A stretch of DNA of 64,000 nucleotides from Bathymodiolus thermophilus thioautotrophic gill symbiont (GCF_003711265.1 NZ_CP024634.1:310001-374000), one strand, 5' to 3'; numbered from the stretch's first letter, positions 18,604-28,506 are shown. The notes: generated by a model not told the origin, from the sequence alone. A program made the numbers and translations.

Positions 18604-21075
18604 ATGGTGTTGAAAATGAGAAGACAAATTTTATTAGTGATATCCTTGGTATTTTTTTGGATGAGTGGCGTAGTGCATGCTATGCAAAATTTAGACTTAG
18701 ATTTTGTTTATTGCCATTCTGGTTGTAAGCAAGATGTGTTTACCATAGCCAAAACTAGCGATGGGCATGTTTTCCCTTATGCAAGTTTGAGGCTAAAGTT
18801 TGATCGTGCGCTAACTGATATTGAAAAAAGTGCTTTTGTTGATAACTTTAGAATCTTAAAGAGTGGAAAAGAACTCGAACATCTACATGAAAAAATCTCT
18901 AGCCTCCCTGCTGAAGGAGTGCACAGTTCATTCAATTGGATAAACAATCAAACGCTTATCTATACAGCGTCTTCATTGCCAGCTGGTAACAACTATACTA
19001 TTTTATATCCAAATAATTGGTTAGAAAATAATAATATTTCGTCTTTTAACACCATGTCTTTGACAGGCAATGGCATTCGAATTTATGAGTTTTTTTGTCC
19101 TAATGAAGCATGTTATAGAAAGTTAACAAATGCAGAGAATGCAATTAATGCAGAGTCCATTGATCAAACTTATGCAGATATGATTTTTAAGGATGTTTAT
19201 GCCAATAAAACTTATCAAGATACAAAAATGAGAATAAGGGGTCATACTTCTACTTGGGTTGATAAAAAAAGTTACACAGTTAAATTTGATTCAGACAATC
19301 TTTTTGAAGGCTTTCAGGATAGTGATGGTGACTATCAAGGGCCTAGAAAGAAATTGGTTTTTATTGCACACAAAGTGTTTAGTGTAAGTGATTTATCAAC
19401 TAATAAATTAATGAATGATGTTGCTCGAAAACTAGAAAAACAGATTTTTGGTGCGGCATTAGAGGCAGATTCTTATTTTGCTCTTATGGTATTTAATGGG
19501 CGATTTTGGGGAGTTTACAATGTTTCTGAGCATATTGATTCAGGAAAGGGTGGCTGGAGTACGACAAAAGCACGCACAAAGGTGCTGGGTTTTAATAAAA
19601 AAGGCAAAGGCATGTTGCATAAAGCCGTATTTGGTGGCTTAGAAGATCAATATTCTATTGAACCGAAAACCGATCATGAATATGAATTCCTGACGCGGGG
19701 AAATGGGGTGCAAACAGATTGGACTGAAACAATTCCTTTTAATGTTTATTATAAAATGAATGATTTTGATTTTGATTTTGATTTTAAGGTTAAAGCCAAA
19801 AGTCCAAAGATGAAGTTACAGCCTGATCTCAGTAAATCCACACCTCCTTCGTTTGAACTTTCGGGAGATGGTAGTGGGTTACTCAGTGTTGACAATACAG
19901 AAACACAGGTAATTGTTAGTTTTGAACAACCTGTTGCTAATAATGAAAAGATTGAGGCGGAGTTTAACTCTGTTTCTGATTTTCAAGCCTATTACAATTA
20001 TATTAAAGATAATCGTAATTATGCATCAATAAAAAAGTGGTTCAATGTGGACAGTAGTTTAATTTCTATGTTTGTCATTAAACTGTCTGGCTCTTTTGAT
20101 CATGGTACACATAATCGTTATATGTTTTCCAAGGAGAAAAATCTTGAAAGTTTTATAGGCGCAGTTCAGGCGCCAAATGAAAATTATTATTTTGATATTT
20201 TATGGGATGGCGATTTGACATTTAGAGCGACTTGTGCCGCTGATTTTATTAATGGTAATTGTACTCGTCCACCCCCTTTACATTGGAAAATTATTGTAAA
20301 ATCACAAGAGGGTCGCCAGCGCTATATTGATTTGTTTAATCAAGAAAAAGAAGTGGGTGGCGTGTTAACGCCAAAATTTTATCAACAGCAAATCCAATCT
20401 CATTTAGATGCATTGGGTAATTCCATTCAATTAGAAGAGTTACGCTGGGACAGGAAATTAGATTATTCCAGCCTAAGAAACTACCTCAAGGATCGCTTTA
20501 GTAACAAAGAATTTTTACGAAATAAAATACTTAGTCTAAAGACTGATGACTATATCAGCCCTAGCATTGTCGGCAATCTTTTAAGAAATAATAATGCCCA
20601 AGAAGGTTTAAAGCATTGGAATATTATTCAAAATGGCGGTCAAGGCTTTGGTTCTGGTTTTTATAACAATAGTGTTAACAAAGGCTTTAACACTTCGTAT
20701 GCATGGAGTATTAAAGAGCAAACAATGGACTTGGGTAAGCTTGGTATGTTAGACGATAACGATAAAGTATTGGTTGACGCTGAATTTAGAGATGTATATT
20801 GTGGTAACGACTATTTGTTTTTAGAAGTTGAATTGAAAGATGAGAACCATGACATTGTTAAGCGATTCTCCACTGGAAAACGAAAAACAAGAGTGCCGAG
20901 ACTTTGTGTTTGGGGTAATGGTTCAACAGAAAAAATCTCTGCAATTATCAATATTCCAGCAGGAAAAACTGTGCGTTATATTACTTATAGAGATGGCGGA
21001 AAAGATAGCGAGCGGTGGGGCGGAAGATATGGAGTGGTTATTAATAATGCCAAAGTTATTGTAGAAAAAAATTAA
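18604..21075 (+). CDS. Exported CotH-kinase-family protein
   Basis: The 823-aa product begins with a signal peptide (MRRQILLVISLVFFWMSGVV HA). The middle third carries the CotH pattern: KMRIRGHTSTWVDKKSYTVKF, KKLVFIAHKVFSVSDLSTNK, ALMVFNGRFWGVYNVSEHID, and later YYFDILWDGDLTFRA, whose Asp-x-Asp matches the metal-binding site of CotH kinases. Known CotH proteins phosphorylate partner proteins, in spore coats or on fungal surfaces. The C-terminal ~150 residues look like a carbohydrate-binding beta-sandwich. The run DFDFDFDFK is low complexity. No partner gene is obvious nearby. Export in a gram-negative suggests a periplasmic or surface role. Confidence 0.82.
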   Translation: MVLKMRRQILLVISLVFFWMSGVVHAMQNLDLDFVYCHSGCKQDVFTIAKTSDGHVFPYASLRLKFDRALTDIEKSAFVDNFRILKSGKELEHLHEKISSLPAEGVHSSFNWINNQTLIYTASSLPAGNNYTILYPNNWLENNNISSFNTMSLTGNGIRIYEFFCPNEACYRKLTNAENAINAESIDQTYADMIFKDVYANKTYQDTKMRIRGHTSTWVDKKSYTVKFDSDNLFEGFQDSDGDYQGPRKKLVFIAHKVFSVSDLSTNKLMNDVARKLEKQIFGAALEADSYFALMVFNGRFWGVYNVSEHIDSGKGGWSTTKARTKVLGFNKKGKGMLHKAVFGGLEDQYSIEPKTDHEYEFLTRGNGVQTDWTETIPFNVYYKMNDFDFDFDFKVKAKSPKMKLQPDLSKSTPPSFELSGDGSGLLSVDNTETQVIVSFEQPVANNEKIEAEFNSVSDFQAYYNYIKDNRNYASIKKWFNVDSSLISMFVIKLSGSFDHGTHNRYMFSKEKNLESFIGAVQAPNENYYFDILWDGDLTFRATCAADFINGNCTRPPPLHWKIIVKSQEGRQRYIDLFNQEKEVGGVLTPKFYQQQIQSHLDALGNSIQLEELRWDRKLDYSSLRNYLKDRFSNKEFLRNKILSLKTDDYISPSIVGNLLRNNNAQEGLKHWNIIQNGGQGFGSGFYNNSVNKGFNTSYAWSIKEQTMDLGKLGMLDDNDKVLVDAEFRDVYCGNDYLFLEVELKDENHDIVKRFSTGKRKTRVPRLCVWGNGSTEKISAIINIPAGKTVRYITYRDGGKDSERWGGRYGVVINNAKVIVEKN

Positions 21076-21227
21076 AATGTATTTTTTGCTGATGGTTTAA
21101 TTGTTAGATTATTTTTGATGCCCTTAAAAAGTCATAGAGCTGATTATTAGGCATTTAAAATCAAATTGAGGTACGATTAGCCAGAGGCCACTTTCACTCA
21201 TTTGTAAATTTTTATAAAGACCATCTT

Positions 21228-21319
21228 ATGCCATTTTCAAAAATAAAATGAATAATATAGTGCTTATCATCACCCAAGTATTAGTGCCAGATTGTTTGGT
21301 TTATTTTTGAAAATGGTAT
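21228..21319 (-). repeat. Family B palindromic element, complete copy
   Basis: The ends ATGCCATTTTCAAAAATAAA and TTTATTTTTGAAAATGGTAT are near-perfect inverted repeats. The interior reads AATATAGTGCTTATCATCACCCAAGTATTAGTGCCAGATTGT, the opposite orientation to the copy at 33335. It occupies the gap between two convergent genes; the rest of this ~300-bp gap shows nothing else. Confidence 0.85.
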
Positions 21320-21379
21320 GACTAAAACTATATTCTCGTTAAAGTGAAAAATATAAAGCACTCTTAGTCTAATACAAGA

Positions 21380-23041
21380 CTAATCCCCCAGCAGTTTACG
21401 CAAATAACTATTGTAGAAACGGTTGTCTCGGTCACAGTATTGTCGATATTTTTTAAACGCCTCTATGGGTGCGCCACGCTCAATCCGCCTTTGGGTAATA
21501 AAACTTAAGAAATTTTTATTAAATGGTGGTGTGAAAGAGTCCTTATTTGAGTCTTTCGGGTCGTAAAATCCATACATTTTGCCATTGTGTGGTAAGCCAC
21601 CCATTTCAATCCATTTACGCTCCACAAAAGCAAAAAACTTTATTAAGGCGCTAGGATACTCTGTACTGGTTGTGGGCTCTATAAAGCCAATAACATCCAA
21701 GTTAACGAACCAAGTATTAGGATTTTTTGTATAAGTACCTGACATTACAGAGTCCCCTCCTTTGACAAAACGGAATTCCATCGGTGCAGCAATGTGGAAA
21801 TTTTTTTCTTGTATAACATAGTCTCCAACAACTTGCAGACCGTCCCAAACTTTTTCAAGACCCGTCTCATCAAGTGCTGGCAACTCAATAAAGTAGGACA
21901 TAAACATAACTTGAGCTGCCTTTGTTAGCCACAGTTCAGAATGCTTGCTATTTGCGACCTTAACTTGATGTTTGATTTCATTAAGAGCTATGGCGGCGTA
22001 CCCAGACGGTGGTATTGGTGGCCAATGAAGTAGGCTGTAGGGACTATCAAAATACTGAGATTTACGAGCGAAACTTACTCCATATTTTTCGATACCAGTT
22101 ACACATGGTGCGCCAAATTTTTTTTCATTTGAAAAAGTACAGGCAGTGGTGTTTTGCCCTAAATCTAAATCCAAGTTTGGCGTTTTTGAATGAGAATTAC
22201 TATCCACATCCCACCAAAGTACAAGAAAATTCTTCATTGCTGGGATGGGTAAATTGCTTGCTGCAGCATATGGCGTATAGAACACTTCTATGCGATCGTG
22301 TTTCAATGGTCTATTTAAAAGTTGTTTGAACTTTATTGTAAAAGCTTGCTTGTCTTTCAGTAAATAATGCGCCTTACCCCCTTGAAGCGTCGTTATTAAA
22401 GGGCGAGACAGAGTATCAATGACAACCCGAGTAATAATGCCTAATGCCCCCAGTGAAACTCGAGCAAAAGGTAAAAGTGGATTGCCATCTTGATCTTTTG
22501 AGTTGCGGTTGATGATTCTTTCTTGACCGTCTGCATTCATAATGGTGAAAGCGGATATTGTCTCTGCAAAAATGGGTGCATCAATTGTACTGCCATGAAC
22601 ATCAACCACACTCATGCCACCAATGCTAAAGAAACCGCCTGCTGTAACAGTCTTCATCATTAATTTATGTTTAATAAGAAATGCATCAAGATCATCCTCA
22701 CGCACACCTGGATTTACCGTTACTTGATTTGCACCAAGTCCTAATTCCATTCCATCCTCACCCACATCTACATAACATGACATATCTACTAAATATAATG
22801 TTGGATTCAATGGCGGAGATTGATGGCGATTATCGTCAGTAACCAGTGCTGGCTGCGAGTGGCGTTGCCCAGACACTCGAACCGTAACGCCCTTGGCTTT
22901 GGCATCGGCGAGCACTGATTTCAAGTCTGCCTTTGTCTTTGGACTAAAGTAGTAGTTTTTGCCATTATATTGAATATTCCCGCTCCAGTTTTCCCACTCT
23001 GGCGAGTGAGTAGTAACTTCTGGACTTGTTTGATTACTCAT
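21380..23041 (-). CDS. FAD-linked oxidoreductase of the aldonolactone/VAO type
   Basis: The 553-aa protein has an N-terminal FAD-binding (PCMH) domain: FSPKTKADLKSVLADAKAKG, VRVSGQRHSQPAL (position of the histidine that holds FAD covalently in relatives), TAGGFFSIGGMSVVDVHGST and FARVSLGALGIITRVVI. The C-terminal half resembles the aldonolactone-oxidase domain and ends YNSYLRKLLGD. Relatives oxidise sugar lactones or alditols; the substrate here is unknown. No signal peptide, but N-terminal residues are polar. It lies alone between repeats at the end of the first accessory stretch. Confidence 0.85.
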   Translation of the reverse strand: MSNQTSPEVTTHSPEWENWSGNIQYNGKNYYFSPKTKADLKSVLADAKAKGVTVRVSGQRHSQPALVTDDNRHQSPPLNPTLYLVDMSCYVDVGEDGMELGLGANQVTVNPGVREDDLDAFLIKHKLMMKTVTAGGFFSIGGMSVVDVHGSTIDAPIFAETISAFTIMNADGQERIINRNSKDQDGNPLLPFARVSLGALGIITRVVIDTLSRPLITTLQGGKAHYLLKDKQAFTIKFKQLLNRPLKHDRIEVFYTPYAAASNLPIPAMKNFLVLWWDVDSNSHSKTPNLDLDLGQNTTACTFSNEKKFGAPCVTGIEKYGVSFARKSQYFDSPYSLLHWPPIPPSGYAAIALNEIKHQVKVANSKHSELWLTKAAQVMFMSYFIELPALDETGLEKVWDGLQVVGDYVIQEKNFHIAAPMEFRFVKGGDSVMSGTYTKNPNTWFVNLDVIGFIEPTTSTEYPSALIKFFAFVERKWIEMGGLPHNGKMYGFYDPKDSNKDSFTPPFNKNFLSFITQRRIERGAPIEAFKKYRQYCDRDNRFYNSYLRKLLGD

Positions 23042-23160
23042 ATTTACCCCTTGTTTGTTAATTTCACGCTTATTTCAATTTGGCAATTTTTCATTGAAGT
23101 ATAAAGACTATTAGAACTTTACACAATACATATTTTTTTCAGAATAGGTTTCATTATTTT

Positions 23161-23190
23161 GCCAATCATCCATATTTATACAAAGGTCTC
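23161..23190 (+). repeat. Right-end fragment of a family A element
   Basis: GCCAATCATCCATATTTATA followed by CAAAGGTCTC is the terminal 30 bp of family A. It stands alone between the FAD oxidoreductase and hisA. Confidence 0.8.
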
Positions 23191-23267
23191 TTAAAGTAAT
23201 TGCTCATTGCCGACTTAATGAATAAAATATTGGTAAAATTCAATTTCAAAGGAAATTTAGGTAAAAA

Positions 23268-23999
23268 ATGATAATAATTCCAGCAATAGATTTAAAAGAT
23301 GGGCAATGCGTGCGTTTACGACAAGGCTTAATGGAGGACAGTACGGTATTTTCTGATAATCCTGTTGATATGGCGGCACAATGGGTAGCGCAAGGAGCGA
23401 AGCGATTACATTTGGTGGATCTTAATGGGGCGTTTGAGGGTAAGCCGATGAATGCTGATAGTGTGATGGCGATTACTCAGGCATTTCCAGAGTTACCAGT
23501 GCAGATTGGTGGTGGTATTCGTAATATGGAGGTTGCCAGTGCTTATATTGAAGCGGGTATTGGTTATTTGATTATTGGTTCAAAGGCGGTAACACATCCT
23601 CAATTTGTTACGGAATTGTGTGGTGAGTTTGCTGGAAAAATTATTGTTGGCTTGGATGCAAACGATGGTTTTGTTGCGATTGATGGCTGGGCGACCAAGA
23701 CCGATAAACAAGTTAGTGAGCTGGCTAAACGCTTTGAACAAGATGGCGTAAGTTCTATTGTTTATACCGATATTGCCCGTGATGGGATGATGCAAGGGGT
23801 AAATATTGAGGCGACAGCCAATCTTGCCAAACAGACTTCAATTCCGATTATTGCCTCAGGCGGTATTACTAATATGCAGGATATTTCTGGATTATTGGTT
23901 GAGGCACATCATGGTATTACTGGAGCAATTACAGGGCGGGCGATTTATGAAGGTACGCTTGATTTTGCCAAAGCTCAAAAGTTATGTGATGAACATTGA
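23268..23999 (+). CDS. hisA: ProFAR isomerase (histidine biosynthesis)
   Basis: The 243-aa TIM-barrel enzyme isomerises ProFAR to [25 protein letters not shown] is the classic start with the catalytic Asp. The two phosphate-binding repeats appear as [11 protein letters not shown] and [11 protein letters not shown]. The second catalytic Asp is in [14 protein letters not shown]. The gene is not in a his operon: it starts a five-gene run, overlapping rnfH by 11 bp and followed by corC, pmbA and a ubi hydroxylase, with no other his gene in the window. Confidence 0.97.
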   Translation: MIIIPAIDLKDGQCVRLRQGLMEDSTVFSDNPVDMAAQWVAQGAKRLHLVDLNGAFEGKPMNADSVMAITQAFPELPVQIGGGIRNMEVASAYIEAGIGYLIIGSKAVTHPQFVTELCGEFAGKIIVGLDANDGFVAIDGWATKTDKQVSELAKRFEQDGVSSIVYTDIARDGMMQGVNIEATANLAKQTSIPIIASGGITNMQDISGLLVEAHHGITGAITGRAIYEGTLDFAKAQKLCDEH

Positions 24000-24285
24000 A
24001 GTGGCTTATGCTTTAGAAGAAAAACAAACGCTACTGCCCTTAGTGGTAGAGGAAGGGGTAACCCTTAAGCAAGCGATTGAGTTATCAGGCATTCTTGATA
24101 CTTATCCTCAAATTGACCTATCCAAGGATAAAACAGGTATTTTCGGAAAAATTGTTAAATTAAACACGGTTTTGCGTGAAAAAGACCGGGTAGAAATTTA
24201 TCGACCACTGATTGCTGACCCTAAAAAAGTACGATCTGAACGCGCCGCACAAGGAAAAAAAATGCGTAGTGGCAAACAAACCTGA
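23989..24285 (+). CDS. rnfH: RnfH family ubiquitin-like protein
   Basis: The 98-aa protein ([20 protein letters not shown]) has the beta-grasp pattern of the UPF0125/RnfH family: [40 protein letters not shown] is highly typical. In many gammaproteobacteria it lies beside ratA and smpB; here it is between hisA and corC. The ATG at 23989 overlaps hisA by 11 bp; a longer frame from 23806 lies wholly inside hisA and is rejected. The stop codon overlaps the corC ATG in a TGATG arrangement. The biochemical role of the family is not settled. Confidence 0.92.
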   Translation: MNIEVAYALEEKQTLLPLVVEEGVTLKQAIELSGILDTYPQIDLSKDKTGIFGKIVKLNTVLREKDRVEIYRPLIADPKKVRSERAAQGKKMRSGKQT

Positions 24286-25127
24286 TGTTTGGTAAAATAG
24301 ATGGAATGAAGCCTCTTTCAACAATGTCTTTTTTACAAAGATTGAAAAAACGATTTTTCCACACACCGATTAATTCAAGCGATGCATTGCTGCAAGCCTT
24401 GAAAGAGTCTGAGGAAAGTCATATTATTGATTCTCATAGCCGTAGCCTCATTGAGGGCGTGATGCAACTTGAGAATATGGAAGTGCGTGATGTCATGGTG
24501 CCAAAATCAAAAATGGTGATGATTGAACATAATACGAATACCAAAGCATTGTTGGACATTATGATTAAATCTGCACATTCTAGATTTCCAATCATTAACA
24601 GCGATAAAAATAAAATTTATGGGGTTGTTTTGGCTAAAGATTTGCTGAGTCACTTGTCTAGTGAACAAGGTAAAGAATTTAGTTTTCAAGAATACTTACG
24701 CCAAGTGGTATTAGTACCAGAAAGCAAAACTTTAGGTTCATTGATGCGAGATTTCCAACAGAAAAAATCACATATGGCAGTGGTGATGGATGAGTATGGA
24801 GAAATTGCAGGTTTGGTAACGCTAGAAGATGTATTGGAACAAATTGTGGGCGAGATTGAGGATGAACACGATTTAGAAGAAGACAATATTATTGATTTTA
24901 GCGGTGGTCGTTATTTACTCAAGGGGCATACGCCAATTGAAGAATTTAATGAATTTTTTGGCGTTAAACTGCAAGCAGAAGGTGTGGATACTATAGCTGG
25001 CTTGGTGGTTGCTGGTTTTACTTATTTGCCAGAGCAATCAAGTGAAATTGATTTACAAGGGTTTCACTTTAAAGTTTTAAAGGCGGATTCTCGAAGATTG
25101 CGCTCATTAGAAGTAATTAAGGATTAA
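24285..25127 (+). CDS. corC: CorC/HlyC-type CBS-domain protein
   Basis: The 280-aa cytosolic protein has an N-terminal helical segment, a CBS pair (NMEVRDVMVPKSKMVMIEHN; DEYGEIAGLVTLEDVLEQIVGEIEDEHD) and a C-terminal CorC/transporter-associated domain (GGRYLLKGHTPIEEFNEFFG). It matches the YbeX/CorC class implicated in Mg/Co efflux and ribosome or membrane homeostasis. It lacks the DUF21 membrane part found in longer relatives. The ATG overlaps the rnfH stop. In E. coli the gene is in the ybeZ-ybeY-ybeX-lnt cluster; that context is absent. Confidence 0.92.
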   Translation: MFGKIDGMKPLSTMSFLQRLKKRFFHTPINSSDALLQALKESEESHIIDSHSRSLIEGVMQLENMEVRDVMVPKSKMVMIEHNTNTKALLDIMIKSAHSRFPIINSDKNKIYGVVLAKDLLSHLSSEQGKEFSFQEYLRQVVLVPESKTLGSLMRDFQQKKSHMAVVMDEYGEIAGLVTLEDVLEQIVGEIEDEHDLEEDNIIDFSGGRYLLKGHTPIEEFNEFFGVKLQAEGVDTIAGLVVAGFTYLPEQSSEIDLQGFHFKVLKADSRRLRSLEVIKD

Positions 25128-25131
25128 AAAT

Positions 25132-26448
25132 ATGTCTACTTTAGAAAAAACTGCACAATTGGCCATTGAATTATTAAAAAAATATCAGGTTAGTGATTAT
25201 GAAATAGTGCTTGAGTCAAGTTCTGGCGTTTCTACTGCGGTGCGATTGGGTAAAGTCGAAACTTTGCAATATCATTTGGATCAAAATTTTGAGATTAATG
25301 TATTCTTCGGCAAGAAAAAAGGGCACGCATCCAGCGTTGATGTCAGCAAAAACAGTCTTGATCAAACCATTGAATCCGCTTGTTTGATTGCAAAATACAC
25401 TCAAGACGACCCCTTCAATGGCTTGGCGCCAAAGGAATTAATGGCATTTGATGCACCTGATTTAGACCTTTACCATCCTTGGGATTTGAGTGCACAACAC
25501 AGTATTGATATTGCTATGGCTTGCGAAGCAGCAGCACTTGCACAGGACGAAATTAACAATTCCGAAGGTGCAGAAGTTTCCAGTTTTCAAGGAGAAAGTT
25601 TGTACGCAAATTCTAATGGTTTGATTGCCATGCAAAATAACACCAGCCATTCACTGAGTTGCTCGCTTATTGCCCAACGAGGTGATGATATGCAAACAGC
25701 ATACGAATACACGACAGCCTTGGATGCAAATGAGTTGGAAGCCTCGCAGAAAATAGGTGAAAAAGCGGCAAAATTTGCACAACAAAAACTCGGTGCACGC
25801 TCAATACCTTCGCAAAAATGCCCCGTGATTTTCACTTCACGCCTATCAGGTGGATTGTTTTCACAACTTTTGGGTGCATTAGGTGGAAGCAGGCAATACA
25901 AAAAATCCACTTTTTTATTAAACAGTATTGACACACTTGTTTTGCCAAAAGACATCAGTTTGCGCGAACACCCTTTTGCCAAAAAAACACTAGGTGCTAA
26001 GGCAATTGACCGTGACGGCGTGCTTAAAAGAGCGCAATATTTCGTTGAGAATGGACGAGTCAAAAGTTTTGTAATGGGGCAATATTCTGCCAATCAATTA
26101 GGGCTGAAAACAACCGCTAATGCGGGCGGAGTCAGCAATGCTATCGTTGAATCGAATTTTGATGGCGGTTTAGATGAGATGATTAAGACCATGGGCAAAG
26201 GCTTGGTAGTAACGGAATTAATGGGGCAAGGGGTGAATGGCACAACAGGCGATTATTCTCGTGGTGCATTGGGATTTTGGGTAGAAAATGGTGAAATCCA
26301 ATATCCCGTTTCTGGACTGACCATTGCTGGCAACCTCAAAGATATGCTACTTGGTATTGTGTCCGTAGGCGATGATGTGGATTACCGCAGCAACATAAAA
26401 GTTGGTTCAGTGCTGATTGAACAAATGACAATAGCAGGCGAAACTTAG
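25132..26448 (+). CDS. pmbA: TldE/PmbA metalloprotease subunit
   Basis: The 438-aa product (E. coli PmbA 450) partners TldD to form a zinc protease acting on modified peptides and unstructured proteins. Seen: VSDYEIVLESSSGVSTAVRLGKVE at the N-terminus, SSFQGESLYANSNGL, and the terminal SGLTIAGNLKDMLLGIVSVGDD, all family landmarks. The zinc-binding HExxxH of TldD is not expected in this subunit and is not present. It follows corC by 4 bp and precedes the ubi hydroxylase by 7 bp. tldD is not in the window. Confidence 0.95.
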   Translation: MSTLEKTAQLAIELLKKYQVSDYEIVLESSSGVSTAVRLGKVETLQYHLDQNFEINVFFGKKKGHASSVDVSKNSLDQTIESACLIAKYTQDDPFNGLAPKELMAFDAPDLDLYHPWDLSAQHSIDIAMACEAAALAQDEINNSEGAEVSSFQGESLYANSNGLIAMQNNTSHSLSCSLIAQRGDDMQTAYEYTTALDANELEASQKIGEKAAKFAQQKLGARSIPSQKCPVIFTSRLSGGLFSQLLGALGGSRQYKKSTFLLNSIDTLVLPKDISLREHPFAKKTLGAKAIDRDGVLKRAQYFVENGRVKSFVMGQYSANQLGLKTTANAGGVSNAIVESNFDGGLDEMIKTMGKGLVVTELMGQGVNGTTGDYSRGALGFWVENGEIQYPVSGLTIAGNLKDMLLGIVSVGDDVDYRSNIKVGSVLIEQMTIAGET

Positions 26449-26455
26449 CGATTTT

Positions 26456-27607
26456 ATGAGCGATTTTGATATTATTATCGTGGGCGGTGGCATGGTTGGG
26501 CAGGCGTTTGCTTTATCAATGGCAAAACAAGATTTAACGATTGCGATTATTGAGCCAAATAATCCCAACCCCGACATACAAAAAAACTTCCATACTCGTG
26601 TGAGTGCAATCACTCCCACTTCAGAAGTATTTTTGCGTCATATTGGCGTGTGGGATTTAATTCAACGCAAGCATATATTTACCGACACCAAAGTTTGGGA
26701 TGAAAATTCACACGGCAGTTTAGACTTTTCAACAGCCGATGATGATTCAGAATATCTTGGACATATTGTAGAAAATGATTGCATCCAATCCGCCATGCAC
26801 AGCGCATTAAGTAGTACCAAAGTAGTATTTATCAACGCCAAACTTGACAGCATTAACAAAACTGCACAAGGTTACCAATTGCACCTAGACAACGAACAAC
26901 CACTGCAATGCACCTTATTGATTGGTGCTGACGGTGCGCGTTCTCGTGTGCGAAATTTGGCAGATATTAAGTTTACTGAAACCAACTATCAGCAACAAGC
27001 CATTGTTTGTAATATCTACTCTGAAAAGGGTTTTAATAAGACAACTTGGCAACGATTTTTATCCAACAGCATTATTGCTTTATTGCCATTGAGTGAAAAC
27101 GAAGCGTCCATTGTTTGGTCAGCGAAAAACCCTCTTGTCGATGAATTATTAGCACTACCACCCATAGCATTTGCCGAACGATTATCAGCAAGCGTAGAAT
27201 ATCGTTTCGGCCACTTTAAAATATTAAGCGACATTGCCGCATTCCCACTCATTGAACGCAGCGCTAAAGACTATGTCAAAGAAAATCTAGCCCTAATTGG
27301 CGATGCCGCTCACAATATTCACCCATTAGCGGGGCAGGGCGTTAATTTAGGTTTTTCCGATGTTAATGAATTATCGAAACAATTAAACTCAAGAAATCAA
27401 TCTTTAGGAGATTATAACACCCTTCGCTCCTACGCCAGATCCAGAAGATTAGACAATGAACTTATGGCAAAAACCATGACAGGGCTAAATTGGATTTACA
27501 AAGAAAACAGCGAGCCAATGAGATGGTTACGAGGTTTCGGCATGAACTTAATTAATGAAAATCCAACCCTAAAATCTTTTCTCCAAAAACATGCCACCGG
27601 TCGTTAA
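26456..27607 (+). CDS. UbiH/UbiF/UbiI-family FAD hydroxylase
   Basis: The 383-aa aromatic-ring monooxygenase has the dinucleotide fold IIIVGGGMVGQAFALSMAKQ, the mid-chain DG motif IGADGARSRVRNLA and the FAD ribityl motif LIGDAAHNIHPLAGQGVNLGF. These define the ubiquinone-biosynthesis hydroxylases, which hydroxylate C1, C5 or C6 of the benzoquinone ring. The sequence does not let me decide which of the three positions it acts on, so I give no symbol. It is the last gene of the hisA run and is followed by a palindromic terminator. Confidence 0.92.
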   Translation: MSDFDIIIVGGGMVGQAFALSMAKQDLTIAIIEPNNPNPDIQKNFHTRVSAITPTSEVFLRHIGVWDLIQRKHIFTDTKVWDENSHGSLDFSTADDDSEYLGHIVENDCIQSAMHSALSSTKVVFINAKLDSINKTAQGYQLHLDNEQPLQCTLLIGADGARSRVRNLADIKFTETNYQQQAIVCNIYSEKGFNKTTWQRFLSNSIIALLPLSENEASIVWSAKNPLVDELLALPPIAFAERLSASVEYRFGHFKILSDIAAFPLIERSAKDYVKENLALIGDAAHNIHPLAGQGVNLGFSDVNELSKQLNSRNQSLGDYNTLRSYARSRRLDNELMAKTMTGLNWIYKENSEPMRWLRGFGMNLINENPTLKSFLQKHATGR

Positions 27608-27637
27608 AACAACAGCCCCATTCTATTTTTTTAAAAT

Positions 27638-27662
27638 TATAGAGGCCTTGCCTCTATAAAAC
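27638..27662 (+). terminator. Palindrome behind the ubi gene
   Basis: TATAGAGGCCTTGCCTCTATA is a 9-bp stem with a 3-nt loop followed by AAAA, and it sits 31 bp after the stop. It is a likely terminator of the hisA-ubi run. The same 21-mer in reverse orientation recurs at 27759. Confidence 0.6.
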
Positions 27663-27758
27663 ACAAAATAAACTCAATCTGTTGAATTTTTATTTATACC
27701 ATTTTCAAAAATAGCACCCTTTTCTTTTGTTGTGCGATTATCTTGCCGAAAAGGAGAA

Positions 27759-27784
27759 TATAGAGGCAAGGCCTCTATAAAAAA
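27759..27784. terminator. Second copy of the 21-bp palindrome
   Basis: TATAGAGGCAAGGCCTCTATA is followed by AAAAAA; it is the reverse complement of the palindrome at 27638. Between the two lies a family B end fragment (27696-27712). It could terminate either strand. The rest of the gap up to fau shows nothing recognisable. Confidence 0.5.
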
Positions 27785-27922
27785 TGGAAATGAAGGGTTT
27801 AGGTGTTATATTTTTTGGTTTGTAAGTCTAAATGGAGTTTGTGCTGTTGGGGGCAATTTGATGAGTTTCCATTTGTTGCTTTGTTAGAAACGACGATTCA
27901 TTGTTGTTAGCAATACAATAGA

Positions 27923-28474
27923 TTATTTGTAAATTGTTGTTGGGGTAATTATCGCATTAAGTGGCACATCCCATGTTTCGACTGCTAATTTATCTATTTT
28001 TTGACAATCAAATGCTAGGCCTATTAGTTTTGGATTGGTGTGTTTTTGATGTTTTTTAAAGGCAAGGGTGCGGTCGTAAAAGCCACCGCCCATGCCTAAG
28101 CGATTTTTTTGTTCATCAAAGCCAACGAGTGGCATAAAAATAATATCTAATTGCTCGGCATTTAATATTTCAGTGGCAGTGGGCTCATTGATACCAAATT
28201 TATTTTTTGTGAATTTTTTACCAAGTTTTGCGAATTTAAGTTTTTTATTGTCTAATATTGGTAGATAGATTTTAATGCCTTTATTTTTTAAGAAGTTTTT
28301 TATGTACTTTGGGTTTATCTCTCCATCATTTGCTAAATATAGGGCAATTTTTTGCCCATTTTGAAAATCTGATATTTGCTGTGCTTGGGGTAATAGGCGT
28401 TCGGCAAACTTCGCCTGCTCGCTTGTGGAGAGTGCATTTCTTTGATTGCGAAGTGATTGCCTGAGTGCGTTCAT
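27923..28474 (-). CDS. fau: 5-formyltetrahydrofolate cyclo-ligase
   Basis: The 183-aa enzyme (YgfA, MTHFS) converts 5-formyl-THF to 5,10-methenyl-THF with ATP. LRQSLRNQRNALS is the N-terminal basic helix; GFDEQKNRLGMGGGFYDRTL is the conserved nucleotide/folate loop. The ATG at 28474 gives the family length. The open frame continues upstream to 28657, but that part is 6S RNA sequence and is excluded. In gammaproteobacteria fau is typically co-transcribed behind the 6S RNA gene, and the arrangement is the same here. Confidence 0.94.
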   Translation of the reverse strand: MNALRQSLRNQRNALSTSEQAKFAERLLPQAQQISDFQNGQKIALYLANDGEINPKYIKNFLKNKGIKIYLPILDNKKLKFAKLGKKFTKNKFGINEPTATEILNAEQLDIIFMPLVGFDEQKNRLGMGGGFYDRTLAFKKHQKHTNPKLIGLAFDCQKIDKLAVETWDVPLNAIITPTTIYK

Positions 28475-28484
28475 AAATAAACTA

Positions 28485-28506
28485 ATGCCATTTTTAAAAA
28501 TGGTAT
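28485..28506. repeat. Minimal family B palindrome between 6S RNA and fau
   Basis: ATGCCATTTTTAAAAATGGTAT is a near-perfect 22-bp palindrome made of two family B ends with no interior. It may also work as a hairpin that shapes processing or termination between the 6S RNA and fau. Confidence 0.6.

Noticed and set aside
23806-23988. Upstream extension of rnfH inside hisA
   Set aside because: It overlaps hisA coding sequence; the RnfH family start is the ATG at 23989.
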